From NCBI RefSeq assembly GCF_001640805.2, contig NC_066844.1, positions 976,428 to 1,040,427 on the forward strand: a stretch of DNA of 64,000 nt, read 5' to 3'. Positions within the stretch are counted from its first letter, which is position 1; each line of letters opens with the position of its first letter. The stretch comes from Lates calcarifer (lineage: Eukaryota; Chordata; Actinopteri; Centropomidae). The notes beneath the pieces were generated by a model. That model saw nothing but the letters and a program-made list of their open reading frames with translations, made no database searches and was not told the origin of the DNA. This document shows, piece by piece, positions 36,832 to 49,797 of the stretch. Position numbers and translations under genes: made by a program.

Positions 36832-37243
36832 CAAATCTAACTTAATGTTAGCGAGTTAAATCTACTTTTCTTTCTCTCTCCTCCTCACCTCAACTGAGTA
36901 TCACTGCTGTCTCCACTTCCTGTGACTGTTGTTTCAAATTAAAAGTCCTAATCATTGTCCGCAGTGAGCCGCTGTTACAAACTGTAAACCACAGAAACAC
37001 TGCAGACATAAAGCTGGCATCCTGATCACAGCTCAGTTATGATCCTGCTGCACCACGTCTCTCCTGCTGGGCTGCTGACACTGTCAGTCTGTTTCAACTC
37101 GCTGTAACACCAGTTTCTGCTTTAGATGTGTGTTGTCCTGTGATGAATGTGCAGCTCTCTGAAGGTAGAACTCACCTGACACCTAAGCTCAGTCTGTCAT
37201 CAAGTCTCTACCTCCATCACAGTTAGTTTTGTGGTTTTAAGAC
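36832..37243 (-). repeat. Dispersed repeat, copy 2 (inverted)
   Basis: Inverted counterpart of 9128-9543, about 27 kb away. It shares CTAACTTAATGTTAGCGAGT, the CTTCCTGTGACTGT block and AACTCGCTGTAACACC. The central part has an extra stretch of about 40-60 bases relative to copy 1. Confidence 0.8.
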
Positions 37244-38344
37244 CAGACAGTTGGGCAGCCAGAAATCAGGGACTTAAGATCAATTCATCGAATAGTCGAC
37301 TTTTAACTGTTAGTTTGGAATGTAGTGAGCAGATTCACTCTCTGTTTCACTGTGCTAATGCCATAATACACCACATGCACCCATGTGTTGTCGTGTCAGC
37401 TGCTGACACCTGTGGCCAGATGTTCCCAGACCTGAGCCCGGTGTGCTGTGAGGACCTGGCTGTTCGATTTCAGTCTTAAACCCCCAAACAGGCGACTGGC
37501 TCCCACAGGAGGGGGATCCTTGGAGGGAGAGGAACAAGAAGAGGAGGGACTGATTGATTAGATGCCACAAATGAGAGTGATGGAGAAAGAGAGATTAGTT
37601 AGAATTCTCATTGGAAAATAATGAAAGGAGAAGAGAGAGAGGAAGAGAGAGCGCCTGTGGTAATGAATGGTTTCAGGTCAAAGACTTGTATCCCCCCATG
37701 GAGAAAGGCAGACAGAAAAAAAACAAAGAATTTAAAGTGATAAAGGGAAAGCCTACAGTAATGAAAGGTTCCAGGTTATGTGGATGCTCATATAGTGAGA
37801 ATGAGCTATTGAAATGGGAGGTCGCAGGTCACTCAGTCTAAAGCTCGCACTTTACAGACAGAGAGACCAAAGACTCACCGGCAGACAGAGCGATAAAAGT
37901 CGATGCAAACAGCCCACCCCCCCTCCCTCGACCTTGGCTGTGGAATGTGCGTCCCCCTCCTTTGTATTCAGGGTCAGACGCTGTAGTCCTGAATCCCATG
38001 GGTCTGTGAACTGAGCAGGTCTGGGTCAACAATCAAAACACAGCCCAGAGACAATAGATGCTCTGCTGGTTAACTGACTAATCAATGTCAGTGCCCACCT
38101 CTGCACGTACGTGGCCCCTGGGGACAGACGACGAGCTGCGTCAGAAGAGAAAGAGGACGTTCAGTGAGCTTCACTCGCTGTTTTCTGAGTGTTGGCTTTT
38201 TTTGATAAGGTCTCTGCTCAAGGCCGTCCTTTTGTTTCCAGCTTCTTCTCTCAGTGTCTCTGCATGTCTTTACTGTCTCCCATTCACCAGCTCCTTTCTC
38301 TCTCGTCACTGTTTGGAAAGGCTGTCGTGACTCTATTGGAACCT

Positions 38345-38375
38345 TCTTCTTCTTCTTATTATTATTATTATTATT
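38345..38375 (+). repeat. (TTC)n-(ATT)n compound repeat
   Basis: Four TTC units run directly into about six ATT units. Confidence 0.9.
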
Positions 38376-38516
38376 GCATATGTTTCTGGTGGGTGTTGGC
38401 CCCCTCCAGGTCTGTCCCTTGTGTTTGTTTTGCCGTCTTCAGTAGAGCAGGTGTTGTCCTGGACTGGTGTGGTGAAGAGGGAAGAAAAAACTTTGTGTAG
38501 GTTCTGACCCTCACCT

Positions 38517-38890
38517 GTGGTCATAAGCTTTGGGTAGTGATGCAAGCAGCTGAAATGAGTTTCCACGGCAGGCTGGCTGGGCTCAGCCTCACAGGCAGAG
38601 CACGGAGCTCCGACTGGACGGAGCTCAGAGGAGAGCTGCTGCTCCTTCACGTCGAAAGGAGCCAGCTGAGGTGGTTTTGGCGTCTGATAGGGATCCTCCT
38701 GGGTGCCTTCTGGGCTCGTCCACCTGTGGGGAGACCCTGGGGTCGATTCAGAACTTGCTGGAGGGATTACATATCCTATCTGACCTGGGAACGCCTCAGG
38801 ATCCCCCAGGAGGAGCAGGAAATCAAACGTTTAACTTAACCTGCTGCCTCCACGATCAGACTCAGGATAAGTAGCAGAAGATGGATTATT
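38517..38890 (+). mobile_element. RTE/Rex-like LINE, 3' end with reverse-transcriptase ORF tail
   Basis: The + frame contains LLLHVERSQLRWFWRLIG, then GRPWGRFRTCWRDYIS and WERLRIPQEEQE, the C-terminal tail found in a very common fish non-LTR retrotransposon (canonical core: ERSQLRWFGH, GRPRTRWRDYI, WERLGIPQEEL). It begins with the usual TTTGGGTAGTGA and ends with GGATAAGTAGCAGAAGATGGAT, the family's 3' end that is normally followed by TGGA repeats. It is a 5'-truncated, mutated copy; the catalytic reverse-transcriptase part is absent. Placement in the RTE clade is from memory of the family and unverified. Confidence 0.88.
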
Positions 38891-39831
38891 GCTCTGCACA
38901 CAGGCAGGGCTGTTTGTCGTGTCTGTATGAACCCTGAAGCTGAACTCACTCCCACCTCCTCTGCACTGTCAGTGTAAAACTAACAAATCATTTCATTTGT
39001 TTTAATCACTGTTGTTATTCTCCTGAAAAGACATTAGACCTAAACACCAAAGTGTGGTTAATGTTCGTGCACTAATCACACAGAATCTCTCACTGTATTA
39101 CTTTTCCTCTTGGGCTGAGCAGCTCCTGTTCATACACTCACCTGTGCACCTTTACTCACTCTGGGCCTTTAATGCCTGGTTTGAATTCCTCAGCCTCTCT
39201 GAGTATTGTTGCCGACCATGTCCGTCCTCTGACGGCTGCGTCCACCACACTGGTTTCATGGACTCAGCGGTGAGTTCAGGGTACCTGCAGCTGACAGTGT
39301 TGGATCTGAGGCCAGCTTTGTGTCCGTCTCCTGACAGGACTGTGTGCAGCAGGCTTGTTGCTTGTTGCTGCTGCTGAGGGAATGTTTATGTGCTCCTTCT
39401 TCCACTTGACATTTGTTGACCTTGAGAAGAATCAAAGCTTGTATTTTGGGTTTTTTTGTTAAAGTTAATTGTCTGTGGATTCAGCACCACTCCTGCCCGG
39501 TTGGCATCCTGAACTGAAGCACCATTGTGTAATAAAATGGAATTATGCCCTTAATCATTGCCCTCTCTCCTGCTCCTGCTCTCATTCACTCTCTCTCTTT
39601 ATCTGCCTCCTTCCACACCAGCTCTCCATTTCCCCCTTTCTTTTTGAAGTCATTATAGGATCCTTGGACAGTTTTATGACATTTATTCTGCTCGGCACTT
39701 CTCTCTCTCTCCCTCTCTTTCTCATCTCTCTCTTTTCTCTCATCATCCCTCTCTCTTTCTGTTAATTACCCTTGCAGTCTTATCTGTCGACACCCTTCAA
39801 ACTTGCGGTTCCCTGTCATGAATCAAGCGCT

Positions 39832-39862
39832 CCCTCCTCCCCCTCCTCCTCCTCCTCCTCCA
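39832..39862 (+). repeat. (CTC)n trinucleotide repeat
   Basis: About ten CTC units; gives a Pro or Ser run if translated. Lies at the start of a CNE-like block. Confidence 0.9.
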
Positions 39863-41399
39863 CCCGTATCAGCCAAACAATTAACCAACCGGCTCGCTCT
39901 AATTAAGCATCACAGAAAGACACATGCACAACTCCACCTTTTTCCTTTGTGTGGGCCCACTCATCTCTTGGTGGTGGAATCACACGTTTTTGTCTTTGCT
40001 CTCTGGTGAATGTTCCTGAGCAGCGTTCAGTCTCAGATGAAGACGTCCTCCATAGACAAACAAACAAATGAAAAAACCTCCTCTGTCAGCAGGAGCTTTT
40101 CCTTTCCATGAGACTTTCAGTTGTTACAAAGGAGGGAAGGTTAATAGAATGTCATGCCTGTCTTCTCTAATGATAATGCATATACATATATAATTGTGTG
40201 CATGTTTGTGAACGTGCACACTCTATTACCTTCTTCCATGAGCTCGCTCTGTGGCTGTTTCTTGCCTGAGTCCTAACTGTGAAGGCTTAATAATACTGAT
40301 CAATAACCGTATTGATTGAGCTGCTGATGAGGTGGCCCTGAGCATGGTACTTAACTCCCTGCATTGTGTAGTGTTTTAAACCTCCACCTAGTTTCTGTGT
40401 GGTGCAGACTCACACCCTCCGTTAGAACCCTCGGAGCACGCCGGGCGGCCGTTAACCGGAGATGACAGGAAACTGTCCCAGAGTGCCGCAGCACATGCAG
40501 CTAACCTTCGGAAGGAGCCCGGCCCTTTATGATTGATCACTTTAATACAAAGGACGCAGTAAAGCAGAACTAAATACAAAATGAACTGTACTGGTATTGT
40601 ACATTATTACTTCATTATTACTTTCCAAAGTGGCACATGACCCTTAATACACAGGACGTTCTGATCCCTTCTCTTATTTAACCCTGGAGACTCGGGCCTT
40701 TTCTAACAGCCTGTTAATGTCCTTTCATCAGCTTCATGCTTCATGACTCTCACTCACTTCATGAGAATTAGAAACAGGAGTTTGAGCTCCACTGTTTGTT
40801 CTGCTCTGTATGCTGCTGACAGGACTTTCTGCTCCAAAATAAATCGGTTTAATTGTTTGTTATTGGTGTTTTATAAGTGAGTCAGGTTTACCAGGGAGTT
40901 TGATCTCTCTGTGGTTTAACTGACCACAATAAAAGATAAAGATAAAGATAAATAGATAAACACAATGAGGTACGAAAAATAAAACAAAGAGCTTAATGAG
41001 CGCTGGGCCGCTGCGTCTGGACGTGAACGTCACAGCGTAGTTTAACATCTTGTACATCTTTGACATTTTGGAAAACAGTAGGAACATATATTTGTTGTCG
41101 ATATGTGTGGTCATTTACAGGTTCAAGATGAGAAGAAAACAGTGATAAAGTGAAGCAGCACATTAGTGTTAGTGGGTGAATCAGGAAGGTGACGTCAGAA
41201 ATTTAAAAACCTGGAAAAAGACAGAAGATGTTTAGAATTGTGTGAACTGACCCTTTAACATTGAAAAGGTGCAGACAGTTCAGGTTTCTGAGCTGCACGT
41301 CACACAGACAAGCTACCACAGCATCTCCCTCTGTCTCTGCCTTTCATCTCTTTCTCTCCATCACAAACATGTACACTCCATCAGACATGTATACACACT

Positions 41400-41660
41400 G
41401 ACACACACACTCACTCAACGAGGGCAACGCCGAGGAAGCAATTGGCTGTGGAAGAAGATAGTTTTTTGTAATTATTTCCCCGCGACGTGGCCGACATGGA
41501 AAATATTACCCACACGAACAGAAGCAATCAGTTTCCTCCTCAAGGTGTCGGATACACTTATTACACCGCACCGAGGACGATTTGAAATGCATAATCCCTC
41601 TCCCACACGCTTCCTCGTCTGCGTTTATTTAATAATTTCCCCAATAACTACATGAATATC
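41400..41660. promoter_or_regulatory. CNE-like block
   Basis: GAAGCAATTGGCTGTGGAAG, TTTTTTGTAATTATTTCCCC, AAAATATTACCCACACGAAC and TTTATTTAATAATTTCCCCA lie in a compact unique block with TAAT/ATTA cores and CG dinucleotides retained. This is the texture of a deeply conserved vertebrate enhancer. No coding frame is convincing. Confidence 0.35.
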
Positions 41661-41984
41661 ATTAGAAATGTCACAGCGACAGTTTGTGAAGGAATGCAGA
41701 AATCCCTGAACTACCTGCAGTCTGACGTTTTTATTTGTTACTGGAGAGGAGAGGAGCTGATTGACTGGTGGGTTGACACAGTGATTGAATAAAATGGGAA
41801 ATGGAACGTGACGGAAATGCAAGGGCAGAAGCTCTGGGAGCTTCCTGTTCACTCGGCGCACAAGTCAGGGTTTCCTTTTCTAAAGTTTGTCTCTGCCTGT
41901 TCCTCAGCGGTGGGAAAAAAGAGTCAGGTCCTGAAGTGAAACAGGTGGCTGCAGCTGCTGTTTGCTATGCACATCACTGTGCAT

Positions 41985-42285
41985 TTGGGGTTAATTGTGA
42001 GAAAGCTGGGCTTGTTACCGGATGGCTGCCAGTTTAAATCCCCTAACAGGCCTGGGAAATCAGGGCTGGTAAAGTAAGTGAGACGCGCTCATTGTCGCAA
42101 CACTCTGTGGCTGTTCAATGAGGGAACTGAGCACAGTGTAGCTGCATCACTCTCCCCCACCCTGCAACAGCTCCCCTCAGCTGTTATTACAATGTGTAAG
42201 TGCATGTTGAGCTGGTGTAGCTTGTCTGAGCTGGTGTGTCTCCGAGAAGAGTCTGTAAATGGGAGTGCTAATGGGTAACAGTCAG
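41985..42285 (+). mobile_element. tRNA-derived SINE-like element
   Basis: GGCTTGTTACCGGATGGCTG followed by CCAGTTTAAATCCCC (B-box-like GGTTCRANNCC) and the CTAACAGGCCTGGGAAATCA segment follow the order of a common fish tRNA-derived SINE; the downstream ACTCTCCCCCACCCTGCAAC and TGTGTAAGTG parts fit its body. No clear poly(A) or target duplication seen. Confidence 0.55.
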
Positions 42286-43639
42286 AGTAACCAGGGCTCA
42301 GCACGTTCAGATATTCGCTGATGGATCCAGACATGAATCTACCTGTAAACCTGGTGTCACCTGATTCTCATAAACACTGTAGATGTGGTGTAACTGTGTG
42401 TTTCCACAGATTCTCCTTTCAGAGAGAAAAATGTGCAGAGACGTTTAGAAAAACTAAGAGCAGCAGTTTCTCACTTTGGCATTTTGTTTTAACACTGAGC
42501 AGGTGTGTATCTGTGCTCAGAGTTTGGATTTGTCTCTTTTATTGAGAGCCTGGGTTTTCTGTGTTTGCCTCCTGCCCACATGGTCTCTGGTGATAAGAGC
42601 ATGGGCGATCCCTTAAAATCTCTGTTTTTATTATTACTCTTTCTTTTCTCTCTTTTCTCCTGAGTGTTACTCTGCACTTTGCTCCTCACAGTTTGGTGCT
42701 AATGTGAATCCATTTTGTCTGTTTTTGCCTCTTCATCACAAACATGGGACGTAACAAATGACATTGCTGTGAATCAGCAAACTCCTCTCTGTCCCCTCCT
42801 CTCTCGTCACTAACAGACTCTGAGTTATCTGAGGTGGTCCTGTGAGGGCATCTGCAGTTATAGACATTCATGATTCATTTACTATAATCTCATTAGAAGC
42901 TCCTAGCATCAGCGAAATGCCACAGAGACAAATACAGAATGTTAATGTTCATATTTAATCATCTTATCTGAATATTTTCTGCTTTTACTGTCAATGTATG
43001 TTTTCTTTAAGAATCTTTAATGTGTTATATGGAAGGAAAATATGCTCTGGATAAATACTACACATATTTCCATAAAGAAATAACAGAATTTCTGTTTAAA
43101 AAGGGCTTTAAACTGTCCACTGCTGAATGTCCAGTGACGCTGAATAACAGGTTTCATCTTAATATGAAGGTCACCATGTGAACCGGACACAACACAGAAT
43201 CTATCTGCTGATTGTAGAGGTGTCAGTTAACGCAGTGGACTTCCCTCCATCGTTTTTCTCTCGTCTGTAGCTGTCAGACAGTCAGCTGTGAAAACACCTG
43301 CAGAGCTTTCATATGCAGTTTAAACCTCAGTGATATCAGGGACTCGTCTCCACCTGCGTTCATCACATGATCAGTGTCCTGGTGCATTGTGGGTGTGTGT
43401 AAATGGAGTTGTAGTGATGAGGATAAATCATGGCTCTTATTGAACCACAGTTTCTGGATGTGGAAAATATTAAATTCAGAACATGGGAGAAAAAGACATT
43501 TCCTGCCGTCTCCTGATAAAAATCAACGTTGGTTTCTTTTCAGCATGAATCTGATCTCTCCATAACCTTCACTAATTATTTCTGGTTGCCTAAATTTAAC
43601 CACACCTTGCACAGCGCTGAAATGCATCTCATTTAAAAC

Positions 43640-43990
43640 CCTTCTCTGTCTCTTCCTCTAATTATGCTAATGTCCTGATGTTACATTCTGCAGATCACTT
43701 TTAGAGTTTCTCCCTCTTTAATTTTTTTGCTCCTATCTAAACAGGACCCAATAATTCAAACAGATAAGCTGCGTTCCTCCCTCGCCTGTTAATTCGTTGC
43801 CTGGTCTTTATAACGCCGGCCTGTGTGGAATGAGTGCGTGCTTGTCTCAGTAATTTATTAAGCTATGTTTAGTTGCCCCGTGTTACATAAGGGATAGTTT
43901 ACTCTCTCACTTCATAAAACTTATGTGGCGGAATAATGAGCGGAGCGTTCCTGATGGCACTAATTCATGCCTAAGCACCTGATATCATTA
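43640..43990. promoter_or_regulatory. CNE-like block
   Basis: Includes CTGTTAATTCGTTGCCTGGT, GTAATTTATTAAGCTATGTT, GTGTTACATAAGGGATAG and GGCACTAATTCATGCCTAAG. Unique, with repeated TAAT cores and a possible continuation to 44170 (CATCTGTAATTACACACGTC). Confidence 0.35.
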
Positions 43991-44344
43991 AGGTGGGGGG
44001 GGTGAGGGGGTGTCACAGGAGCAGCAGGACCAGTTCTGATCCAGACCGGGCATTAAGGTAGATTTATACATCAGTGGGACGGTGCAGAGGAGCCATCGTC
44101 CTAGGAGCTGATTTATTACAGTGTCGCATTTCACTTGTTGACGGGACAAATCATCTGTAATTACACACGTCAGAGAAACTCCCTCAGCTGCTTCACCACA
44201 GGAAGTGAAGCTCATCCAATCACTGACGACTGAGCAGGTGTGTTCACTTTGTGTTTGTGATTTGGACACATACACGTTAGTGAGAGTTTGAAAGAGCGTG
44301 AGTAGAAACACAACGAGGCTGTAAAGGTGGACTGGTGAGTAGAT

Positions 44345-47080
44345 GGGTTTTCATGTTAACGTCCCCGACAACCTCTGTAGTCTCATTTAGACACTCGTTA
44401 GCAACCGCCTTTTTTAAGACACGTAAAAGCTTCAAACATCAGGAGTGGGGGATTTACTGACCCATTTTATGTCGGAGAATAAAACCTGAAAATGTCTTGA
44501 GCTTGTGTTAAAACCACAGACCTTATTTCAGACATTTAACCAGAAACACACTGACAACAGGAAGTGCTAACATGCTAACATGCTAACTGACTTCCTGGTT
44601 GGAGGATCAGTCCTGCAGGACTCTGTGTAGGGCTTCAACTAATGATACCTTCCTTTACTGATTATTTCTCAGTGTGCTTGTGCCTTGTTGCTTTCTGGAA
44701 GCTGCAGAATTGGAGATGCAGGCTGTTGATAATGGACAGGTGACAGACTGTTAACCTGTCTATCTCTGCTTCAGCTCTGTTACAGTCTCTGCATCACAGT
44801 AACATGAAATACAGTTAATTGTACTCTGTGATTTGATCTTGCAGTGGTTCAGTCTGTGTTTAGTCTCAGTGGCTGCATTTGAATCGATAAGAGCAGAGAG
44901 GGAAAGTGTTTCCAGGTGTGGTGAGGAATGAAGGAGTCACCGCCGACACCTGGAGCCTGTGATGGAGGTGGTGGAGAGTTTGTAGCTCCACTGAAGCAGT
45001 TGGCGGTTACGTGATTGGTACATGGTTTGCAATTACTGAGTGATCAGGAGGCTTAGTGTCTGTTTGTTTGTGTGTTTCTTTAATTTATTTGTTCATGTGT
45101 AATTCATCTGTCCATGTGCAGCACTGTGGAGAGGGATAAGGGGAATTTATGCTGGTAGCATAGCCTGTGGTGAAGTGATGCCGGTCGCATTATAAAGCAA
45201 AGCGTTTCCATATCTGGAGTCGGTGAAAGCTGTGAAACGAGCTGCCTCATCCACATGCAGCTCCACACACCAACTAAACTCCATTTATTTTGAGTGACGT
45301 CTGTTTTAAGACCTGGAACCAAACCTCACTAAATCTGGAATCCTTTCTCCCTGTTTACCATTTAGACGCATTTAGTTTGTATGCAGCCAGAAAGGGTTAC
45401 TGCCACATGTCAACACCAGGGGAGGGAACCTCCAGATACCTCACCATTCGAGCACAGGATTTCTTTTTCCTCACTCTGTGACCACTTGGTACTTTCCAAA
45501 GCAAAGAGTCTGTAATGATCCACAGTGATTTGATAACACAACGAGCTCTCAGCGACTGAAGACAGACGTAAGTCCTCGTCAGTTAAAGCTGTGATAGAGT
45601 GTGATTCTCTTCGTCCTCTCTCAGTTCGCTGGAAGCTTTGACATCACTCCCTCGATGCTCCTCTGGTCGGCAGCAGCTCCAACCAGGTGTGTTTATCCTC
45701 GGGTGGAAACGTGTGATCTCATGTTTGTCGTGTTTCCAGAATATTTTCGTTTAGCTTCAGCTTGCAGACTGTGGATCTGGTCCAGGTCCTTTTTCCCTTC
45801 AGCTTTTACAGCAGAAGGTGTCGGTCGGATTCCTCGCTCGGCCATCTTGTCCAGACTGTCCAGCTGTATGTCTGCACTGAGTTCCTCCTTTTGCGTGTTG
45901 TCAACATTACGTCATCTATTAACATTTAGAAAATCGATTTTGACATTGTGCGTCGATTCAGAATCATCTGCATCGCGATGCATCTACGAATCAAATTTCC
46001 CCACTGTCACATCATGATTACTCAGAGGAACGTATTTAATACTTTAACCTTAATAAATCAGTGTCGGAGGATGAATCATACGTCTGTCCTCCTCACAGGA
46101 GTCACACTTCAGCTCAGGTTCAGTCACGAGGAAGCTTGAGCACAAACTAACCTGTCCATGAAGAACAATGGTGCTGTCTAGTCCATGTAAAGACAGTGGG
46201 GGAGCGGGATTCATTCAGTCCTCCCGTGGCTTCAGCCGCAGACAGTCACGTAGCAGCTCGGCTGTTTTCTAACCACTAAATCAATGTTTTCCTCACCGAT
46301 CCTTTACTCTGTGCAATTCTAGGCTGTCTGAGATGAAAGTTGAACAATCATCAGAGAAGTGTGGTGAAATGTTTGGTCATCAGTCTGAAATGGTGGTCCT
46401 AGAGTTCACCCTGTCACACATCCACCCGTGGCCAATTTACAGCTTCAGAGAGAAATGTAGGACCCAGTTCTCACAGTACGACTTCTGCTCTGACCCACGA
46501 CGAGCAGCCAGCCAATCAGACGCGAGGATACACTCCATGCAGATTAAATAAAAACACTAACACAGGAGGAGGCGAAACCAAAAAGGTGAAGGAAACTTGA
46601 TTAAGAACACAGCAGAGGGTCTCAGTCCGACACAGATCACAGCCAAGATTTTATGAAACCCGTCCTGTGCCGTGTGACGTGCAGGAAACTGAAACCACCG
46701 TGTCTGAATGTGCAACAAAACTCAGCCTCTGCAGCTTTTAGGGAAAGTTTTAAAACTCAAAAGTTGTTTCACTTATTCCAGTCATGTCCCTTAACAACCC
46801 ACTTAACACTACCTAAGCCCTTTTACACGCTAATAACCCAGAGCACATCATACCAGTATCAATATGCTCAGAGCGTTCACCAAAAGGCAAAGCTGATGAA
46901 TGCAAAAATAACTGTCAGGGCTGATAATTAGCCTGTATAACCAATACATTTAAGGCTGATTAGAAAATGACAGCGAGTAACTCAGCAGTTTAGCAGTGTG
47001 ACGGTGCAGCATGCCTGCAAGCAACACATTTTGAGCCATCTTCCGCTGATTGTCTTAAATTATTTTGCCCACGCAGCAGC
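44345..47080. other. Gene-free sequence
   Basis: Includes a short tandem of ATGCTAAC (three units, 44568-44590). A 62-base acceptor/donor-bounded stretch at 45625-45686 was considered and not kept. Otherwise nothing recognised. Confidence 0.4.
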
Positions 47081-47084
47081 AGCG

Positions 47085-47099
47085 CCCCCCCCCCCCCCC
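47085..47099 (+). repeat. Poly-C tract
   Basis: Fifteen consecutive C, preceded by three CAG units; prone to sequencing error. Confidence 0.9.
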
Positions 47100-47199
47100 G
47101 GTGTGTGCTCTGAGAAGAGGCAGGGCCGTGAGCCTGCACCGACTCGCCCGGCTGCCCGTGGTGGCTGTTGGGGGGTTGAGAGGGGTTAAACTCACAAAC

Positions 47200-47560
47200 C
47201 ATGATTGGAGCTACTTAAGTGCTGTCAAGGCACAAAATTGGACAGAGCAGCAGGCTGAATAATTACAGAATAACAAGGGAACGGGGGTCTTTGTTTGGCC
47301 AGGGGAGAAAAATAATTGATTTAGGAGGGGAGGGGCAGCAGAGATTTTTTCTACTACTTTTCTTTTTTTTGTAACGCACTAGAGGACATGCAAGGTCTCC
47401 CGCAGTGGCACTTGCCGTCCGAGGGAACTTCCAACCTGCTAGAACGAAGAGCAGGGAGAGCTTGAAAAAATGTAATTAATTGGATCAGATTAAAATTAAT
47501 GAAGTAATTAAGGAGCTGCCTGCCCTAGTTCTTCCAGTCTAGGAGTGTAGAACGAACCAG
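47200..47560. promoter_or_regulatory. CNE-like block
   Basis: CTGAATAATTACAGAATAAC, AAAATAATTGATTTAGGAGG and TGTAATTAATTGGATCAGAT plus TTAATGAAGTAATTAAGGAG make this the densest cluster of ATTA/TAAT homeodomain cores in the window. A second unique part (47700-47990) follows the GA repeat. Confidence 0.4.
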
Positions 47561-47661
47561 TGGCAGCGGGAGTAGTAACAGTGGCACAGTGGAGAGACAG
47601 AGGGAGGTGTGGGGGGGTGACTTTGATTTAGAAGCAGTGAGAGTGCAGGCGACGGTAATGA

Positions 47662-47687
47662 GGAGAGAGAGAGAGAGAGAGAGAGAG
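47662..47687 (+). repeat. (GA)13 microsatellite
   Basis: Pure GA run between two CNE-like blocks. Confidence 0.95.
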
Positions 47688-49357
47688 CGCCACTAAAAAT
47701 AAACACGAGGAAATGAAAGTGGTAATCTGTGGGATGCCACTTTTCAATTTATTTTGTACATCTTTGGTGGTAAGTGCTCATTGCTGCAGTGTTTCTACAC
47801 TTTTCTAAATGGCACTCTTTTCTTTGACTGTTCAGCCAAATTGGCTGCTGCTATGCTGACTATCAAGTTCCCCCTCTGTTAATTCTCTACAAGCTGCCAG
47901 GTCTGCACAATGAAATAAATGGACCACATGATCTTTCTTAGTAAAGGCCCGGCTGACAACAGGTGGAAAAGCCGCCTATAGGATGATGTACCTGTTGTGT
48001 GTGGGATTAGAGAGCAGGGAAACTGGAAGTTTAAAGAGAGAGAGGCTGGTTTCTGGAAGCTGACTGTGGCGAAGGGACGAGGACACTGATCTGTGGAGGA
48101 ACCCAAACAACACAGCACAAACACTTTGGTGATTTACTGACCATGAGCAGAGGAGAGGCTCAGACACGTCCCAGGTTCATTCAGATGAGCTCATCAACAA
48201 ACTAAATACATGGAATAATTCTTCAGATGTAAAGAAACCATTTTAACTAATCGCTCCCCAGCTGCTGCAGACCATTAAATTGGCATGAAAAATGAACATC
48301 AGTAAATCAGTTTGCATTTATTTCTAGATTAGTCTGAGTGATTCTGCTCCTGCTCAACCTCCAGTGGCTGCAGTAATCATGACGGAGGAGGGGAAGTCAG
48401 AAGTCAGACTTTGCTGCGTTTGTGTTGATGGTGTAACTTGCATGTACAGAATGTTTCTGTGATAAAAGCTGCAGATACATGAGCCTCAAACATCCAGGAA
48501 CATCCCGGGCTCAACAAACAGGACACAACTGGGTTTAAAACATGAATAAAAATGAACAGATATAATCCACAGTGATGTGTTCACAGGGGAACAGGTCGCA
48601 CACGTTCCCCTCCATATTTATCATTTTACCTGATAAATATTTAACTCATAACTCAAGTGTGTGAACATTCAGGGACAGTTTAAAGGTACATTACGTCACG
48701 TTAGAGAACAGACTCACTGCAGGACCAGATATTAGATCAGAACATCATCCTCATGTCTTCACTGTGACTGCTTTAATTCAGGTTCCTGATGATTCTATAC
48801 TTAAAATAATACAAAACAAACATGACATTTCCACCTTATATTCTCCAATAAGAATTTACTATAGATTCATTTTCAGTAAAAACTTGGCTTCGCAGCTGTG
48901 TTTGGACTCAGTGCTCAGTCCTGTACAGTCTGTAACTCTGATGTAGGAGGAAGAGAAGAACACCTGAGTTTAAGATGGTTCCTGAGACGCAGCAAAGACT
49001 CTGATACAGAAAACAGAGAGCTGATTAACTCAGTGAAATTATGGCAACATGAGAGTAAACATCAATCCACAGTGATCCAACAATTGATGGGTTGTGCAGT
49101 ACCTGTTGGAGTTAACCAACCAGCTCAGTCTCAACAACCAACAATTACATCACAGGAACACACAAGTTACAATTATAGAACCAGCAAACTGCACACCTGT
49201 GTGAAGACAGAGGAGTGTGTGTGCTGTGTAGAAATAAAGAGTTGTTATTATCCTTCTGGCTCCGGCTCCCACCGCCACCTCCCCTGCTACTAATGCCTCA
49301 TGAAAATCATCCTGGGATCAAAGCCCCGAGCAAACGTTAGCACTATGTTCTCAGGCT

Positions 49358-49395
49358 CGTCCTGGTCCTGGTCCTGGTCCTGGTCCTGGTCTGGT
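49358..49395 (+). repeat. (TCCTGG)n hexanucleotide repeat
   Basis: Five to six TCCTGG units with a degenerate last unit. Translated, it gives Ser-Trp or, on the minus strand, Asp-Gln runs that inflate spurious ORFs. Confidence 0.9.
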
Positions 49396-49774
49396 CTTGG
49401 TGTGTCCTGGGAGCAGACAGAGAAACACAGAGACAGACGTTTCAGTGCTGACTCAGTTCTTTTCTCTGACCACATGAAAATAGCAGAGGAGAGGAGGAGG
49501 TGATAATATCTATAGAATGAGGGACTGTGCTGTGTGACAGCGCTGTAAAACCCCTGAAGACTTAAACGTCTCACAGTAAAACTCTTCCACTTCCTGAGAG
49601 ACAAGTGCAGTTTAATATCAGTCGTATATGTGACGTTTTGACAGACGTGTGTCTGAGAGTTGATGTGTAGAGATTCATTAGACCTCAGGAGGACGGCTGA
49701 GCTCGGCCCGGATCCAACAACCACATTATTTTATGTCAAACCACAGAAACGTCTCAGAACAGTTCACATGTCCA

Positions 49775-49797
49775 GTCTGTCTGTCTGTCTGTCTGTG
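49775..49797 (+). repeat. (CTGT)5 tetranucleotide repeat
   Basis: Five consecutive CTGT units. Confidence 0.85.

Noticed and set aside
39776..39905. Good acceptor followed by a Pro/Ser-encoding CTC repeat
   Set aside because: No acceptable donor before stops, and the frame is dominated by the trinucleotide repeat; more like a CNE with a repeat.
45625..45686. 62-bp segment between CTCTCTCAG and a GTGTGT donor
   Set aside because: Donor is weak, and phase 0-2 fits no neighbouring candidate.
49290..49724. 144-codon minus-strand frame
   Set aside because: Contains an Asp-Gln run from the TCCTGG hexanucleotide repeat and otherwise no protein-like features.
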